A stretch of 64,000 nucleotides of DNA from Chloroflexota bacterium (GCA_027310565.1 DAIDAP010000027.1:92110-156109), one strand, 5' to 3'; shown: positions 33,514 through 42,549, counted from the first letter of the stretch. Notes: a model not told the origin generated them from the sequence alone. Numbers and translations: made by a program.

Positions 33514-34190
33514 ACCACCGCGCTGCTCCAGGAGGCGAGCTCCGCGCCGTCGAACGCGTTGCGACCCTGGTGCTGCGCGGCGCGCCACACCGGGCACACG
33601 AAGGCGAAGCGCTCCTGGCAGGCGCGCTCCGGACGCTCGCGCGCGACGGCGCCCGCGGCGCGCAGCGCGTGATAGACGTGACAGAGCGGGAGCCCGGCGA
33701 CGTTGGCGAGGCACCCGTCGAGCGCGGCGACGAGGCGCGCGCCCTCACCCTGGATCGCGTAGCCGCCCGCCTTGTCGAGCGGCTCGCCCGTCGCCACATA
33801 CCGCTCGATCTCGCGGAGCGGGGCGGCGCGCATGCGCACCCGCGAGCGGACCGCGAACGCCGATCGCCGCCCCGCCGCGTCCACGACGACGACCTCGGTG
33901 CGCACCTCGTGCGTCACGCACGCGGCGAGGTCGGCGAGCATGGTCACGGCGCCGCCCGCGTCACGCGGCTTGCCCACGCGGACGTCGCCGACGACGAGCT
34001 CGGTGTCCGCGGCGAGCGTCGGCGTGCCCGCCCGCGCGACGGCATCGGCCTTGCCCGACGCGGGCGACGCGTGCGCGCTCTCGTCGATGGACGCCGGCGC
34101 GACCTCGAACGGCACGCCGAGCAGCCGCAGCAGCTCGATCCGTCGCGGCGATCCGGACGCGAGACGGAGCACGCCGGTATGGTCCCTCAT
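33510..34190 (-). CDS. maf: Maf family nucleoside triphosphate pyrophosphatase with C-terminal extension
   Basis: A 226-aa protein. The Maf core (LASGSPRRIELL at the N-terminus, AADTELVVGDVRVGKPRD, GYAIQGEGARLV) ends near residue 180. Maf proteins hydrolyse non-canonical or methylated NTPs and influence division. About 45 extra residues follow, with two Cys (CQERFAFVC) and NAFDGAELASW, not part of the usual fold. Repeats with GTGTC/GACAC arms lie at both ends of the gene. It is divergent from the moeA operon. Confidence 0.88.
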   Translation of the reverse strand: MRDHTGVLRLASGSPRRIELLRLLGVPFEVAPASIDESAHASPASGKADAVARAGTPTLAADTELVVGDVRVGKPRDAGGAVTMLADLAACVTHEVRTEVVVVDAAGRRSAFAVRSRVRMRAAPLREIERYVATGEPLDKAGGYAIQGEGARLVAALDGCLANVAGLPLCHVYHALRAAGAVARERPERACQERFAFVCPVWRAAQHQGRNAFDGAELASWSSAVV

Positions 34191-34206
34191 GCGCGGCCGG
34201 CGCCTC

Positions 34207-34224
34207 GTGTCGTGACACTAGACT
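34207..34224 (+). promoter_or_regulatory. GTGTC-GT-GACAC dyad and TAGACT -10 before moeA
   Basis: A 5-bp inverted repeat with 2-bp centre directly abuts TAGACT, which ends 6 nt before the moeA GTG; no Shine-Dalgarno is present. The string GACACTAGACTC recurs before the gene at 48551, suggesting a common promoter module or operator. The dyad also lies 17 bp from the maf ATG. Confidence 0.5.
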
Positions 34225-34230
34225 CCGAGC

Positions 34231-35481
34231 GTGCCCAGGAGTCCGAGCGCGGCCCGCGCCGCCGCCTCGCTGCTCACGGTCGACGAGGCGCTCGCTCGCG
34301 TGCTCGCGCGCATCAGGCCGCTCGAGCCGGTCGAGACGCAGCTGCTCGACGCGCTCGGCGGGGTGCTCGCCGAGGACGCCGTCGCGGGAGCCGACGTGCC
34401 CGCGTTCCGCAACTCCGCGATGGACGGGTACGCCGTCCGCGGCACGGACGTGCGGCGCGCCGGCGTCCGTCTGCGCGTCGTCGGCTCGATCGCCGCCGGC
34501 GCGATGCCGGCGGGCGCGGTGAGCGCGGGCGAGGCGGTGCGCATCATGACCGGCGCGCCGATGCCCGAGGGCGCCGACACCGTCGTGCGCGTCGAGGACA
34601 CCGACAACGGCACCGACACCGTGCTCGTCGAGCGCGCGACCCCCACCGGCGCCGCGGTGCGGCAGGCCGGCGAGGACCTCCGCCGCGGCGAGACCGTCAT
34701 CCCGGCGGGGACGCCGCTGCGCCCCGCGGAGATCGGCGTGCTCGCCTCGATCGGCCGGGCGAGCGTGCGCGCCGTGCGCCGTCCCAACGTCGCGGTGCTG
34801 TCCACGGGCGACGAGCTCGTCGAGATCGCCGAGGAGCCCGGACCCGGGCGCATCCGCGACGCGAACCGCTACAGCCTGTCGGCCGCGGTGCGCGCGGCCG
34901 GCTGCGCCGCGTTCGAGCTCGGGATCGCGCGGGACGAGGCGTCGGACCTGCGCCACGCGCTCGGCAACGCGGCGTTCGGCGACCTCGTCGTCACCAGCGG
35001 CGGCGTCTCGGTGGGCGACCACGACCACGTGAAGCCCGTCGTCGACGCGATGGGGTCGATGGACTTCTGGTCGATCGCGATCCGGCCGGGGCGCCCGCTG
35101 GCCTTCGGTGAGCTGCGCACGAAGCGCGGCACGGTGCCGATCTTCGGGCTGCCCGGCAACCCGGTGTCGGCGCTGCTCACGTTCGAGCTGTTCGTGCGCC
35201 CGGCGCTGCTGCGCATGGCCGGCCACACGAAGCTGCACCGGCCGCGCGCGCGGGCGACGCTGCTCGACCGTGTCGACAAGCCGAAGGGCCTGCGCATGTT
35301 CGCCCGGGGCGTGCACGACGCGGACGCGGGGACGGTGCGCTCGACCGGACCCCAGGGCTCGGGCATCCTGCGCTCGATGTCGCTCGCGAACTGCCTCATC
35401 GACCTCCCCGAGGACGCGACGGCGGCCGAGACGGGCGCGACCGTGGCGATCGTCCGGACCGACCTCCCCGAGGACCACTGA
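34231..35481 (+). CDS. moeA: Molybdopterin molybdenumtransferase MoeA
   Basis: A 416-aa enzyme that inserts molybdate into adenylated molybdopterin. Signatures are FRNSAMDGYAVR, RIMTGAPMPEGADTVV, STGDELVE, TSGGVSVGDHDHVK and FGLPGNPVSALLTFELFVRPAL. GTG start, likely leaderless. It leads a tight operon with moaC (starts right after its stop) and mogA. A molybdoenzyme is expected elsewhere in the genome; none is in this window. Confidence 0.95.
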   Translation: MPRSPSAARAAASLLTVDEALARVLARIRPLEPVETQLLDALGGVLAEDAVAGADVPAFRNSAMDGYAVRGTDVRRAGVRLRVVGSIAAGAMPAGAVSAGEAVRIMTGAPMPEGADTVVRVEDTDNGTDTVLVERATPTGAAVRQAGEDLRRGETVIPAGTPLRPAEIGVLASIGRASVRAVRRPNVAVLSTGDELVEIAEEPGPGRIRDANRYSLSAAVRAAGCAAFELGIARDEASDLRHALGNAAFGDLVVTSGGVSVGDHDHVKPVVDAMGSMDFWSIAIRPGRPLAFGELRTKRGTVPIFGLPGNPVSALLTFELFVRPALLRMAGHTKLHRPRARATLLDRVDKPKGLRMFARGVHDADAGTVRSTGPQGSGILRSMSLANCLIDLPEDATAAETGATVAIVRTDLPEDH

Positions 35482-35961
35482 GTGCCCGCGCGCAGGCGGC
35501 TCACGCACGTCGACGCGCGGGGCGCCGCGCGCATGGTCGACGTCGGCGGCAAGCCGGTCAGCGAGCGCCGCGCGACCGCGCGCGGCCTGCTGCGCGTCTC
35601 GACGGCCACGCTCGACCTGGTGCGCGACGGCCGGACTCCGAAGGGCGACGTGCTCGCCGCGGCGCGCATCGCCGGGATCATGGGGGCGAAGCGGACGTCC
35701 GAGCTCATCCCGCTGTGCCATCCGCTCGCGCTCACGCACGCCAGCGTCGAGCTCACGCTGGAGGACGACGGCATCGCGATCGAGGCGACGGTCGCCACGG
35801 CCGAGCGCACCGGCGTCGAGATGGAGGCGCTCACCGCCGTCGCCGTCGCCGGCCTCACGCTCTACGACATGCTGAAGTCGGCCGAGCGCGGCGCGCGCCT
35901 CACCGACGTCCGGCTCGTCGGCAAGAGCGGCGGCCGCAGCGGCGACTTCCGGGCGACGTGA
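35482..35961 (+). CDS. moaC: Cyclic pyranopterin monophosphate synthase MoaC
   Basis: A 159-aa enzyme for the second step of molybdopterin synthesis, after MoaA. Conserved residues are visible in MVDVGGKPVSERRATARG, PKGDVLAAARIAGIMGAKRTSELIPLCHPLAL (Lys, Cys-His) and GVEMEALTAVAVAGLTLYDMLK (Glu, Met). GTG starts on the base after the moeA stop. The end overlaps mogA as GTGA. moaA is not in the window. Confidence 0.95.
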   Translation: MPARRRLTHVDARGAARMVDVGGKPVSERRATARGLLRVSTATLDLVRDGRTPKGDVLAAARIAGIMGAKRTSELIPLCHPLALTHASVELTLEDDGIAIEATVATAERTGVEMEALTAVAVAGLTLYDMLKSAERGARLTDVRLVGKSGGRSGDFRAT

Positions 35962-36458
35962 TCGCGGTCCGCGGCGGCATCGTCACCGTGAGCACGAAGG
36001 GCGCGGCCGGCGAGCGGCCCGACGAGAGCGGCCCGGCGATCCGCGAGGCGCTCGTCGCGGCCGGCCACGAGGTCGTCTCGGCGGCGCTCGTCCCCGACGA
36101 CGCGACGCGCATCGCGACCGCGATCCTCGACGCGATCCACGCCGGCGCGAACGTGGTCCTCACGACCGGAGGCACCGGCCTCTCGCCGAACGACGTCACG
36201 CCCGAGGCGACGCGCCGCGTCATCGACCGCGAGGTGCCCGGGATCGCCGAGGCGCTGCGGTCGCGGTCGCTCGAGAAGACCGCGCACGCGATGCTCTCGC
36301 GGGCGGTCGCCGGCGCGGCCGGCGCGACGCTCGTCGTGAACCTGCCCGGCTCGCCGAAGGCCGTGGGTGAGTCGATGGCGGTGCTCCTGCCGGTGCTCCC
36401 GCACGCGGTCGAGCTGCTCGCGGGCGAGAGCGGCGAGGCCGGCCACCGGCGCGCGTGA
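35958..36458 (+). CDS. Molybdopterin adenylyltransferase MogA/MoaB
   Basis: A 166-aa protein of the MogA/MoaB fold: TVSTKGAAGERPDESGP, VVLTTGGTGLSPNDVTPEATR with the TGGTG substrate loop, and VNLPGSPKAVGES. It adenylates molybdopterin before MoeA inserts Mo. Its coupling to moaC (GTGA overlap) and to psuG (GTGA overlap) shows co-translation. Whether it is MogA or MoaB cannot be told by eye. Confidence 0.9.
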   Translation: MIAVRGGIVTVSTKGAAGERPDESGPAIREALVAAGHEVVSAALVPDDATRIATAILDAIHAGANVVLTTGGTGLSPNDVTPEATRRVIDREVPGIAEALRSRSLEKTAHAMLSRAVAGAAGATLVVNLPGSPKAVGESMAVLLPVLPHAVELLAGESGEAGHRRA

Positions 36459-37363
36459 GGCTCCGCGTCGCGCCCGAGGTGCGCTCGGCGCTCGAGGCGC
36501 GCCGGCCGGTCGTCGCGCTCGAGTCGACCGTCATCGCGCACGGCCTCCCGCGGCCGACGAACCTCGAGACCGCGCGCGCCCTGGAGGACGAGGTGCGCGC
36601 GGCCGGTGCGACGCCCGCGACGGTCGCGCTCGCGGACGGCGCCGCGCTCGTCGGCGCCGACGCGGCGCTCCTGGCGCGCCTCGCGAGGGAGGAGGGCGTC
36701 GCGAAGGTCTCGCTGCGCGACCTCGCGCCGGTGCTCGCGCGCGGCGGGCTCGGCGCGGCGACGGTCGCGGCGACGGCCGAGGTCGCCGCGCGCGCGGGCA
36801 TCGCGGTGGTGGCCACGGGCGGGATCGGCGGCGTGCACCGCGGCGCAGAGCGCTCGTTCGACGAGTCGGCCGACCTCGAGGCGATCGCGCGCAACCCGGT
36901 CTGCGTCGTGTGCGCCGGCGCGAAGCTCGTCCTCGACCTCGCGCTGACGCTCGAGCGGCTCGAGACGCTCGGCGTGCCGGTCGTGGGCTACGGCACCGAC
37001 GAGCTCCCCGCGTTCTACGTGCGGTCGAGCGGGATCGCGCTCGCGCACCGCGCCGACGAACCCTCCGCGGTCGCGCGCATCGCCCGAGAGCAGCTCGCGC
37101 GCGGCGCCGGTCTCGTCGTCGCCGCACCGGTCCCCGAGGCCGACGCCCTGGGCCGCGCCGAGGCCGAAGCGGAGGTCGCGCGGGCGCTGGCGGCGGCGGA
37201 GCGCGCGGGCGTCCGCGGCGCCGCGCTCACCCCGTTCCTGCTCCGCGCGCTCGGCGAGGCGACGAGCGGCCGCAGCCTGCGCGCGAACGTCGCGCTGCTG
37301 CGGCGGAACGCGAAGATCGCGGCGCAGATCGCGGCGGCGCTGTCCGGCGGCGCGACGGGATAG
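36455..37363 (+). CDS. psuG: Pseudouridine-5'-phosphate glycosidase
   Basis: A 302-aa enzyme that splits pseudouridine 5'-phosphate into uracil and ribose 5-phosphate. Family segments are VALESTVIAHGLPRPTNLE, GIGGVHRGAERSFDESADL, VVGYGTDELPAFYVRSSG and the C-terminal NVALLRRNAKIAAQIA. GTG overlaps the mogA stop. A psuK kinase is not adjacent. Its link to the moa genes may be simple operon packing. Confidence 0.92.
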   Translation: MRLRVAPEVRSALEARRPVVALESTVIAHGLPRPTNLETARALEDEVRAAGATPATVALADGAALVGADAALLARLAREEGVAKVSLRDLAPVLARGGLGAATVAATAEVAARAGIAVVATGGIGGVHRGAERSFDESADLEAIARNPVCVVCAGAKLVLDLALTLERLETLGVPVVGYGTDELPAFYVRSSGIALAHRADEPSAVARIAREQLARGAGLVVAAPVPEADALGRAEAEAEVARALAAAERAGVRGAALTPFLLRALGEATSGRSLRANVALLRRNAKIAAQIAAALSGGATG

Positions 37364-37383
37364 AGACGGGCGACGGCCGCGAC

Positions 37384-38538
37384 TCAGCGGCGCGCGTCGA
37401 AGCCGAGCATCTCGCGCATGCGGATGTAGCCGATCACCGACTCGCGGTCGAGGAGGCCGACGAGGCGGCCGTCCTGCGTGACGGGCAGCAGCGACAGCTC
37501 TGCGCCGAAGCGCTCGAGCGTGCTCACGAGATCGTCGGTCGGCGCGACCGCGGGCAGCTCGCTCGCGGGCGTCATGATCCGATCGACGGGCGTCACCGGC
37601 CAGTCATCCTGCTCGACCTTGCGCAGGTCGGCGATCGTCACGACGCCGGCGAGCCGGTCGCCCGTCGTGATCGCGACGGCGCGCAGGTTCCGCGGGAGCA
37701 CGTGATCGCGCACGAGCGTCGCGAGCGACGTGCCGCTGGGGACCGCGCGCGGCTCCGTCGTCATGAGCTGTGAGACGCGCGTCGTGCCGACGGCCTGCAC
37801 CATCCGCTCCTGGTCGAGCGCCTGCGACGCCGCACCCCACAGGAAGTACGCGATGAGCCCGATCCAGAGGCCGCCGGCGTCGCCCTCGAACAGACGGTAC
37901 GCGCCCCAGAGCACGAACAGGCCCGCCACGACCTGCCCGCCCCGCGCCGCGATCCGCGTCGCGCGCGCGCGGTCGTGGAAGATGCCCGAGATCGACGAGC
38001 GCAGCACGCGGCCGCCGTCGAGCGGGAATCCCGGGATGAGGTTGAACACCGCGACGGCGACGTTCACGTAGCCGAGGTAGCCCGCGATCGCCTCGACCGG
38101 CTGGAGGCCGGGGTAGAGGTGCAGCCGATCGGTCGCGAGCTGCGAGATCGCGAGGCTCGCCGCGCCGATGACGACGCTCGTCAGCGGTCCCGCCGCGGCC
38201 ATGAGGAACTCGGCCTTCGCGCTCGGCGGCTCCTTCGTCAGGCTCGCGACGCCGCCGAGGAGGAAGAGCGTGATCGACGAGACGGACATCTTGAAGCGGC
38301 GCGCGACGAGCGCATGCGCGAACTCGTGCACGACGACGGACGCGAAGAACAGGAGCGCGGTGATCGCGGCGACGACGAACGTCTTCTGCTGCGACCAGCT
38401 CGGATAGCTGAACGGGAACACCTGATCGGCGAGCGAGAGCGTGACGATGAAGAAGATGAGCAGCCACGAGACGTGCACGCGCACGTCGATGCCCAGCAGT
38501 CGCGCGATGCGGACGGAGCCCGGCACGCAGCCGAGCAT
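37384..38538 (-). CDS. Site-2 protease (M50B) with tandem CBS domains
   Basis: A 384-aa intramembrane zinc protease. The HEFAH motif lies in the second helix region (about residue 70), and NLIPGFPLDGGRVL supplies the third ligand. About six transmembrane helices are followed by two CBS domains (about 248-384), the adenine-nucleotide-sensing form of the family. Likely cleaves membrane-tethered regulators. ATG 38538; longer in-frame sequence upstream overlaps the divergent helicase gene and is not conserved. Confidence 0.9.
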   Translation of the reverse strand: MLGCVPGSVRIARLLGIDVRVHVSWLLIFFIVTLSLADQVFPFSYPSWSQQKTFVVAAITALLFFASVVVHEFAHALVARRFKMSVSSITLFLLGGVASLTKEPPSAKAEFLMAAAGPLTSVVIGAASLAISQLATDRLHLYPGLQPVEAIAGYLGYVNVAVAVFNLIPGFPLDGGRVLRSSISGIFHDRARATRIAARGGQVVAGLFVLWGAYRLFEGDAGGLWIGLIAYFLWGAASQALDQERMVQAVGTTRVSQLMTTEPRAVPSGTSLATLVRDHVLPRNLRAVAITTGDRLAGVVTIADLRKVEQDDWPVTPVDRIMTPASELPAVAPTDDLVSTLERFGAELSLLPVTQDGRLVGLLDRESVIGYIRMREMLGFDARR

Positions 38539-38560
38539 ATCGCGCGATACTGCTCTGAGG

Positions 38561-39688
38561 ATGACGCTCACGCGCTTCGGTCCCCTCGAGATGCACCCCG
38601 ACGTGGCGCGCGCGATCGACGAGCTCGGCTTCATGGCGCCGACGCCGGTGCAGGAGGAGACGATCCCGGTGCTGCGCGCGGGACGCGATCTCCTCGCGCA
38701 GGCACAGACGGGCACCGGCAAGACCGCCGCGTTCGCCATCCCGCTCATCGAGGCGGTCGATCCCGAGCGCAAGCGGCCGCAGGCGCTCGTCGTCGTCCCC
38801 ACGCGCGAGCTCGCGATGCAGGTGACGCGCGAGTTCGGCGCGCTCGGGAAGTACCGGCGCACCCACGAGGTCGCGATCTACGGCGGCGTCCCGTACGGGC
38901 CGCAGGAGCGCGCCCTGCGGCGCGGCGCGCAGATCGTCGTCGGCACGCCGGGACGGCTGCTCGACCACCTCCAGCGCGGGACCATCGACCTATCCGGGAT
39001 CCGCGTGGTGATCCTCGACGAGGCCGACCGGCTGCTCGACATGGGCTTCGCTCCGGACGTGCGGCGTCTCCTCCGTCTCGTCCCGCAGCGCCGTCAGACC
39101 GCCCTCTTCTCGGCGACGCTCACGGGCGAGGTCCGCGATCTCGCGCACCGGTTCACCAACGACCCGGTGCAGGTCGCGATCGACCCCGAGCGCCGCACGA
39201 CCGAGACGGTCGAGCAGGTGTACGTCGAGGTCCTCGAGGAGGACAAGCCGAGGGCGCTCGAGGAGCTGCTGCGGCGCTGGGAGACGGAGCAGGTCCTCAT
39301 CTTCCGCCACACCAAACGCGGCGTGGACCGGCTCCTGGACGAGCTGGTGCGCCGCAAGCACGCCGCGGCGGCGATCCACGGCGACCTGACGCAGCGCGAC
39401 CGCGAGCGGACGCTCGAGCGGTTCCGCTCGGGCGAGATCAAGATCCTCGTCGCGACGAACCTCGCGGCGCGCGGGCTGCACATCGAGGACATCAGCCACG
39501 TCATCAACTACGACCTGCCCGAGGACGCCGAGACGTTCACGCACCGCGTCGGCCGCACCGGCCGCGCCGGCGAGACCGGCATCGCCGTGACCTTCGTCGG
39601 CGAGTGGGACTTCGACGAGTTCGAGCACCTGCGCGAGAAGGCGAACGTGCCCTTCCGGCGCGAGGTGCTCGAGCTGTACGGACGGTAG
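38561..39688 (+). CDS. DEAD-box RNA helicase, short form
   Basis: A 375-aa helicase with all core motifs: FxxxGF-type start (ELGFMAPTPVQEE), AQTGTGKT, PTRELAMQ, LDEADRLLDMGF, SATL, and the C-terminal ATNLAARGLHIED and HRVGRTGRAG. The protein ends just after the second RecA domain without the basic tail of RhlE or CsdA. It likely remodels RNA structures in ribosome assembly or decay. ATG 38561; TACTGC ends 7 nt upstream. Followed by the HIT gene after 2 bp. Confidence 0.93.
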   Translation: MTLTRFGPLEMHPDVARAIDELGFMAPTPVQEETIPVLRAGRDLLAQAQTGTGKTAAFAIPLIEAVDPERKRPQALVVVPTRELAMQVTREFGALGKYRRTHEVAIYGGVPYGPQERALRRGAQIVVGTPGRLLDHLQRGTIDLSGIRVVILDEADRLLDMGFAPDVRRLLRLVPQRRQTALFSATLTGEVRDLAHRFTNDPVQVAIDPERRTTETVEQVYVEVLEEDKPRALEELLRRWETEQVLIFRHTKRGVDRLLDELVRRKHAAAAIHGDLTQRDRERTLERFRSGEIKILVATNLAARGLHIEDISHVINYDLPEDAETFTHRVGRTGRAGETGIAVTFVGEWDFDEFEHLREKANVPFRREVLELYGR

Positions 39689-39690
39689 CG

Positions 39691-40116
39691 ATGGCGGGGC
39701 GCTGCGCCTTCTGCGACGTCGTCGCGGGGGCCGACCACCACCTCGTGTACCGCGACGAGCGCGTCGTCGCGTTCCTCGACCACGCGCCGCTCGTCGTGGG
39801 CCACACGCTCGTCACGCCCACCGCGCACGTCGAGACGCTCGACGACCTGCCGGACGCGCTCCTCGAGCCTCTGTTCCGCGTCGTCCGTGACGTCTCCATC
39901 GCGGTGCAGTCGACGCTCGGCGGCGACGGATCGCTGGTCATGTCGAACACGCGGATCAGCCAGAGCGTGCCGCACGTGCACATCCACGTCGTGCCGCGGC
40001 GGAGGAGCGACGGCATGTTCTCGCCGGGCCGCCCGCTGTGGATGCGGCGCCGGTACGAGCCAGGGGAGGCCGAGGAGGTCGCCGCGAAGCTCCGCGCGGC
40101 CCTTCACGCCGCATAG
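39691..40116 (+). CDS. HIT-family nucleotide hydrolase/transferase
   Basis: A 141-aa HIT protein with CAFCDVVAGADHHLVYRDE at the N-terminus (first two Cys of a zinc-like knuckle) and the catalytic triad HVHIHVVPR near residue 92. It hydrolyses phosphoramidate or dinucleoside polyphosphate bonds. ATG two bases after the helicase stop; they form one operon. Confidence 0.9.
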   Translation: MAGRCAFCDVVAGADHHLVYRDERVVAFLDHAPLVVGHTLVTPTAHVETLDDLPDALLEPLFRVVRDVSIAVQSTLGGDGSLVMSNTRISQSVPHVHIHVVPRRRSDGMFSPGRPLWMRRRYEPGEAEEVAAKLRAALHAA

Positions 40117-40182
40117 AGCACGTCCGCCGCCTCGTTGAACGTCGAGCTTCCCGCGCGCGTGGACGAGGGCAGCATTCACGCG

Positions 40183-40204
40183 GCGTCGCGAACCGTTGCG
40201 ACGC
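40183..40204. terminator. Hairpin between convergent HIT and M20 genes
   Basis: GCGTCGC, an 8-nt loop, then GCGACGC, in the 110-bp gap between two convergent genes. No U-tract. It could end transcription from both sides with Rho help. Confidence 0.35.
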
Positions 40205-40226
40205 CGGAGTCCGTGATCCGACAGGT

Positions 40227-41558
40227 CTAGGCCGCGATCTCCCGGACGAGGCCCTCCCAGAGCGGCGTCATGAGCGCGAGCGTGTCCTGGTCGACACGCT
40301 CGTCGTTGCCGTGGAACAGCTTGCTGAACTCGCCGAACGGGATGCGCTCGCTCATGAGCCCGTAGCCGTACGCGACGACGCCCCTGCGCCGGAAGAAGCG
40401 CGCGTCGGTCGCGCCGACGATGAGGAACGGGACGGTCGTGGACCCCGGGATGAGCCGCTGCGTCACCGTCGTGAGCGCGTCCCAGAGCGGTGTCTCGATC
40501 TTCGAGGACGTCGCGGGGTTGTCCCCCTCCTCGACGATCTCGACGTCCTTCCAGAGATCGCCCGCCGCGTCCGCGAGCATGCTCCGCACGCCGTCGCCCT
40601 CGTCGCCGGGCAGGAGGCGGATGTCGACGTCGATCTCGGCGCTGTCGGGGATGACGTTGAGCTTGGTGCCGGCGCGAGCGACGTTCGGCGAGAACGTCGT
40701 GCGCGTCGCGGCGTACATCATGCGGTCGGCGCCGGCGGGCATGCGGTCGAGCGCCGCGTCGAACGTCGCCGCATTCGTCAGCGCCATTCGCTGCACGGCC
40801 GGCAGGTCGATCGACCCGACGAAGCGCTTCCACAGGCCCTCGAGGTGCAGCGGCGCCTTGTACTTCGCGATCCGGGTGACCAGCTCGGATGCCTTCACGA
40901 GCGCGTTGTCCGACCGGTAGGGCATCGAGCCGTGACCCGGCGTGCCCCGGACACGCAGCCGCGTCCACTGCGAGCCCTTCTCCGCGGTCATGATCGGCAG
41001 CTTCGTGCCGCCGCCGAGCGGGAAGCGCGCGCCGCCGAACTCGGTCACGAGGTAATCGCACTTGACGTCGTCCCAGGCGTTCTCGGTGAGCCACTTCGCC
41101 CCCCAGGTCCCGAGGGCCTCCTCGTCCGCGACCGCCGAGTAGACGAGCGTCCCCTTCGGCCGGAAGCCGCCCACGAGCAGATTCCGCACCGCGACGGCCA
41201 TCGACGCCGTGACGTCGAGCATGTCGATCGCGCCGCGTCCCCACACCTCGCCGTCGATGAGCTCGCCGCCGAACGGATCGTGGCGCCATCCCGAGGGCGT
41301 GACCGGCACGACGTCGGTGTGGCCCATGAGGTGGAGCGACGGCGCCTTCGGATCGCTGCCCTCGATGCGCACGACGAGGCTGCCTCGCCCCGGCGACGGC
41401 TCGTACCGCTTCATCTCGACACCGGGGATCCGGAGATAGGACTCGAGTGTCTCGACGCTCCGGATCTCATGCCCCGACGCGGGCGTCCCGTCGTTCACGC
41501 ACCGGTTGCGGATGAGGTGCTGGAGGAGGTCCGTGGTCTCGTCGACGACGGTGGGCAC
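40227..41558 (-). CDS. M20-family dipeptidase / deacylase
   Basis: A 443-aa zinc peptidase of the ArgE/DapE/CNDP group. Metal ligands read in order: MGHTDVVPV (His), WGRGAIDM (Asp), VADEEALG (Glu-Glu), a later FGGARF region and LFHGNDERVD (His). A lid domain lies between about 190 and 330. It is distinct from the M20D pair at 28869-31105. The substrate is unknown. GTG start. Downstream of the metE-C gene on the same strand with 7 bp between, so possibly read through from the SAM-regulated operon. Confidence 0.88.
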   Translation of the reverse strand: MPTVVDETTDLLQHLIRNRCVNDGTPASGHEIRSVETLESYLRIPGVEMKRYEPSPGRGSLVVRIEGSDPKAPSLHLMGHTDVVPVTPSGWRHDPFGGELIDGEVWGRGAIDMLDVTASMAVAVRNLLVGGFRPKGTLVYSAVADEEALGTWGAKWLTENAWDDVKCDYLVTEFGGARFPLGGGTKLPIMTAEKGSQWTRLRVRGTPGHGSMPYRSDNALVKASELVTRIAKYKAPLHLEGLWKRFVGSIDLPAVQRMALTNAATFDAALDRMPAGADRMMYAATRTTFSPNVARAGTKLNVIPDSAEIDVDIRLLPGDEGDGVRSMLADAAGDLWKDVEIVEEGDNPATSSKIETPLWDALTTVTQRLIPGSTTVPFLIVGATDARFFRRRGVVAYGYGLMSERIPFGEFSKLFHGNDERVDQDTLALMTPLWEGLVREIAA

Positions 41559-41565
41559 GTCCTGA

Positions 41566-42549
41566 CTATGCCACGGCCCGGCGGGCGACCTCCGCGCGCA
41601 CCTTCCGCGCGGCTTCGACCACCACCCGGCACTTGTCGAGTGACTCCTCCACCGTTCGGGTCTTCAGCCCGCAGTCGGGATGCGGGAGGAGCTTCTCCGG
41701 CAGGACGTACCGCAGCCCCCTGCGGATGCCCTCCGCGGCCTCGTCCACCGTCTCGAGCCGGTGCGAGTGGACGTCGACCACGCCGATCGCGAGCTCCTTC
41801 GTGAACGGGTGCGCGTCGAACAGCGCGAGCCAGCGGTACTCGTAGTTGGACATCGCGAGGTCGAGCTGGTCCACCGGGAGCTCGAGCACCTTCGGGTAGA
41901 TCGCCGCGAAGTCGCCGTAGCAGATGTGCGAGATCGTCCTGGCCCGGAGGTTCTGCGTGACCACGCCCATCGCCTCGATCGCGATCTCGATCTCCTCGGG
42001 CCGGGCGTGGACGGCGGGCTCGTCGATCTGGATGTAGCGCGCGCCGGCGCGCTCGAGGTCCTCGGCCTCCTGCCGGATGACCTCCGCGAGCGCGAGCGCG
42101 GCGTCTCGTCGCGTGCGATAGGCCTCGTTGTACGACCAGTCGAGCATCGTGTACGGGCCCGTGAGCATGCCCTTCACCGGCCGGTCGGTGAGGTCCTGCG
42201 CGAAGCGGAACCAGTCGACGGTCATCGGCTTCGGCCGCGCGACCTTCGCCGCGATGACGGGCTTGTGGTAGTAGCGGTTGCCGTACGAGCGCACCAGGCC
42301 GCCGATGCGGAAGCCGTCGAGGCGCTCCGCGAAGTACGCGACCATGTCGCCGCGGTACATCTCGCCGTCGACGAGGATGTCGAGCCCGACCTCCTCCTGC
42401 CGGCGGATCCACTCCGCCGTGGCCTGCCGCTCGAGGTCCTCGAGCTCGCGCGCGGATGCCTTGCCGCGGGAGGCGGCGTTGCGCGCCTTCTGCAGGTACT
42501 CCGGCTTGCCGAACGAGCCGACCGTCGTGGTGGGCAGGACGTCGTTCAC
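41566..42549 (-). CDS. Methionine synthase, cobalamin-independent, C-terminal catalytic half
   Basis: A 327-aa protein that corresponds to the C-terminal barrel of MetE. Zinc-ligand segments are present: HICYGDF (His and Cys) and PHPDCGLKTR (Cys). DILVDGEMYRGDMV and IQIDEPAVHA contact homocysteine. It should transfer the methyl group to homocysteine. GTG overlaps the stop of the separate N-half gene as GTGA. Under the SAM riboswitch with metF. A role as a stand-alone core-MetE enzyme cannot be excluded. Confidence 0.85.
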   Translation of the reverse strand: MNDVLPTTTVGSFGKPEYLQKARNAASRGKASARELEDLERQATAEWIRRQEEVGLDILVDGEMYRGDMVAYFAERLDGFRIGGLVRSYGNRYYHKPVIAAKVARPKPMTVDWFRFAQDLTDRPVKGMLTGPYTMLDWSYNEAYRTRRDAALALAEVIRQEAEDLERAGARYIQIDEPAVHARPEEIEIAIEAMGVVTQNLRARTISHICYGDFAAIYPKVLELPVDQLDLAMSNYEYRWLALFDAHPFTKELAIGVVDVHSHRLETVDEAAEGIRRGLRYVLPEKLLPHPDCGLKTRTVEESLDKCRVVVEAARKVRAEVARRAVA

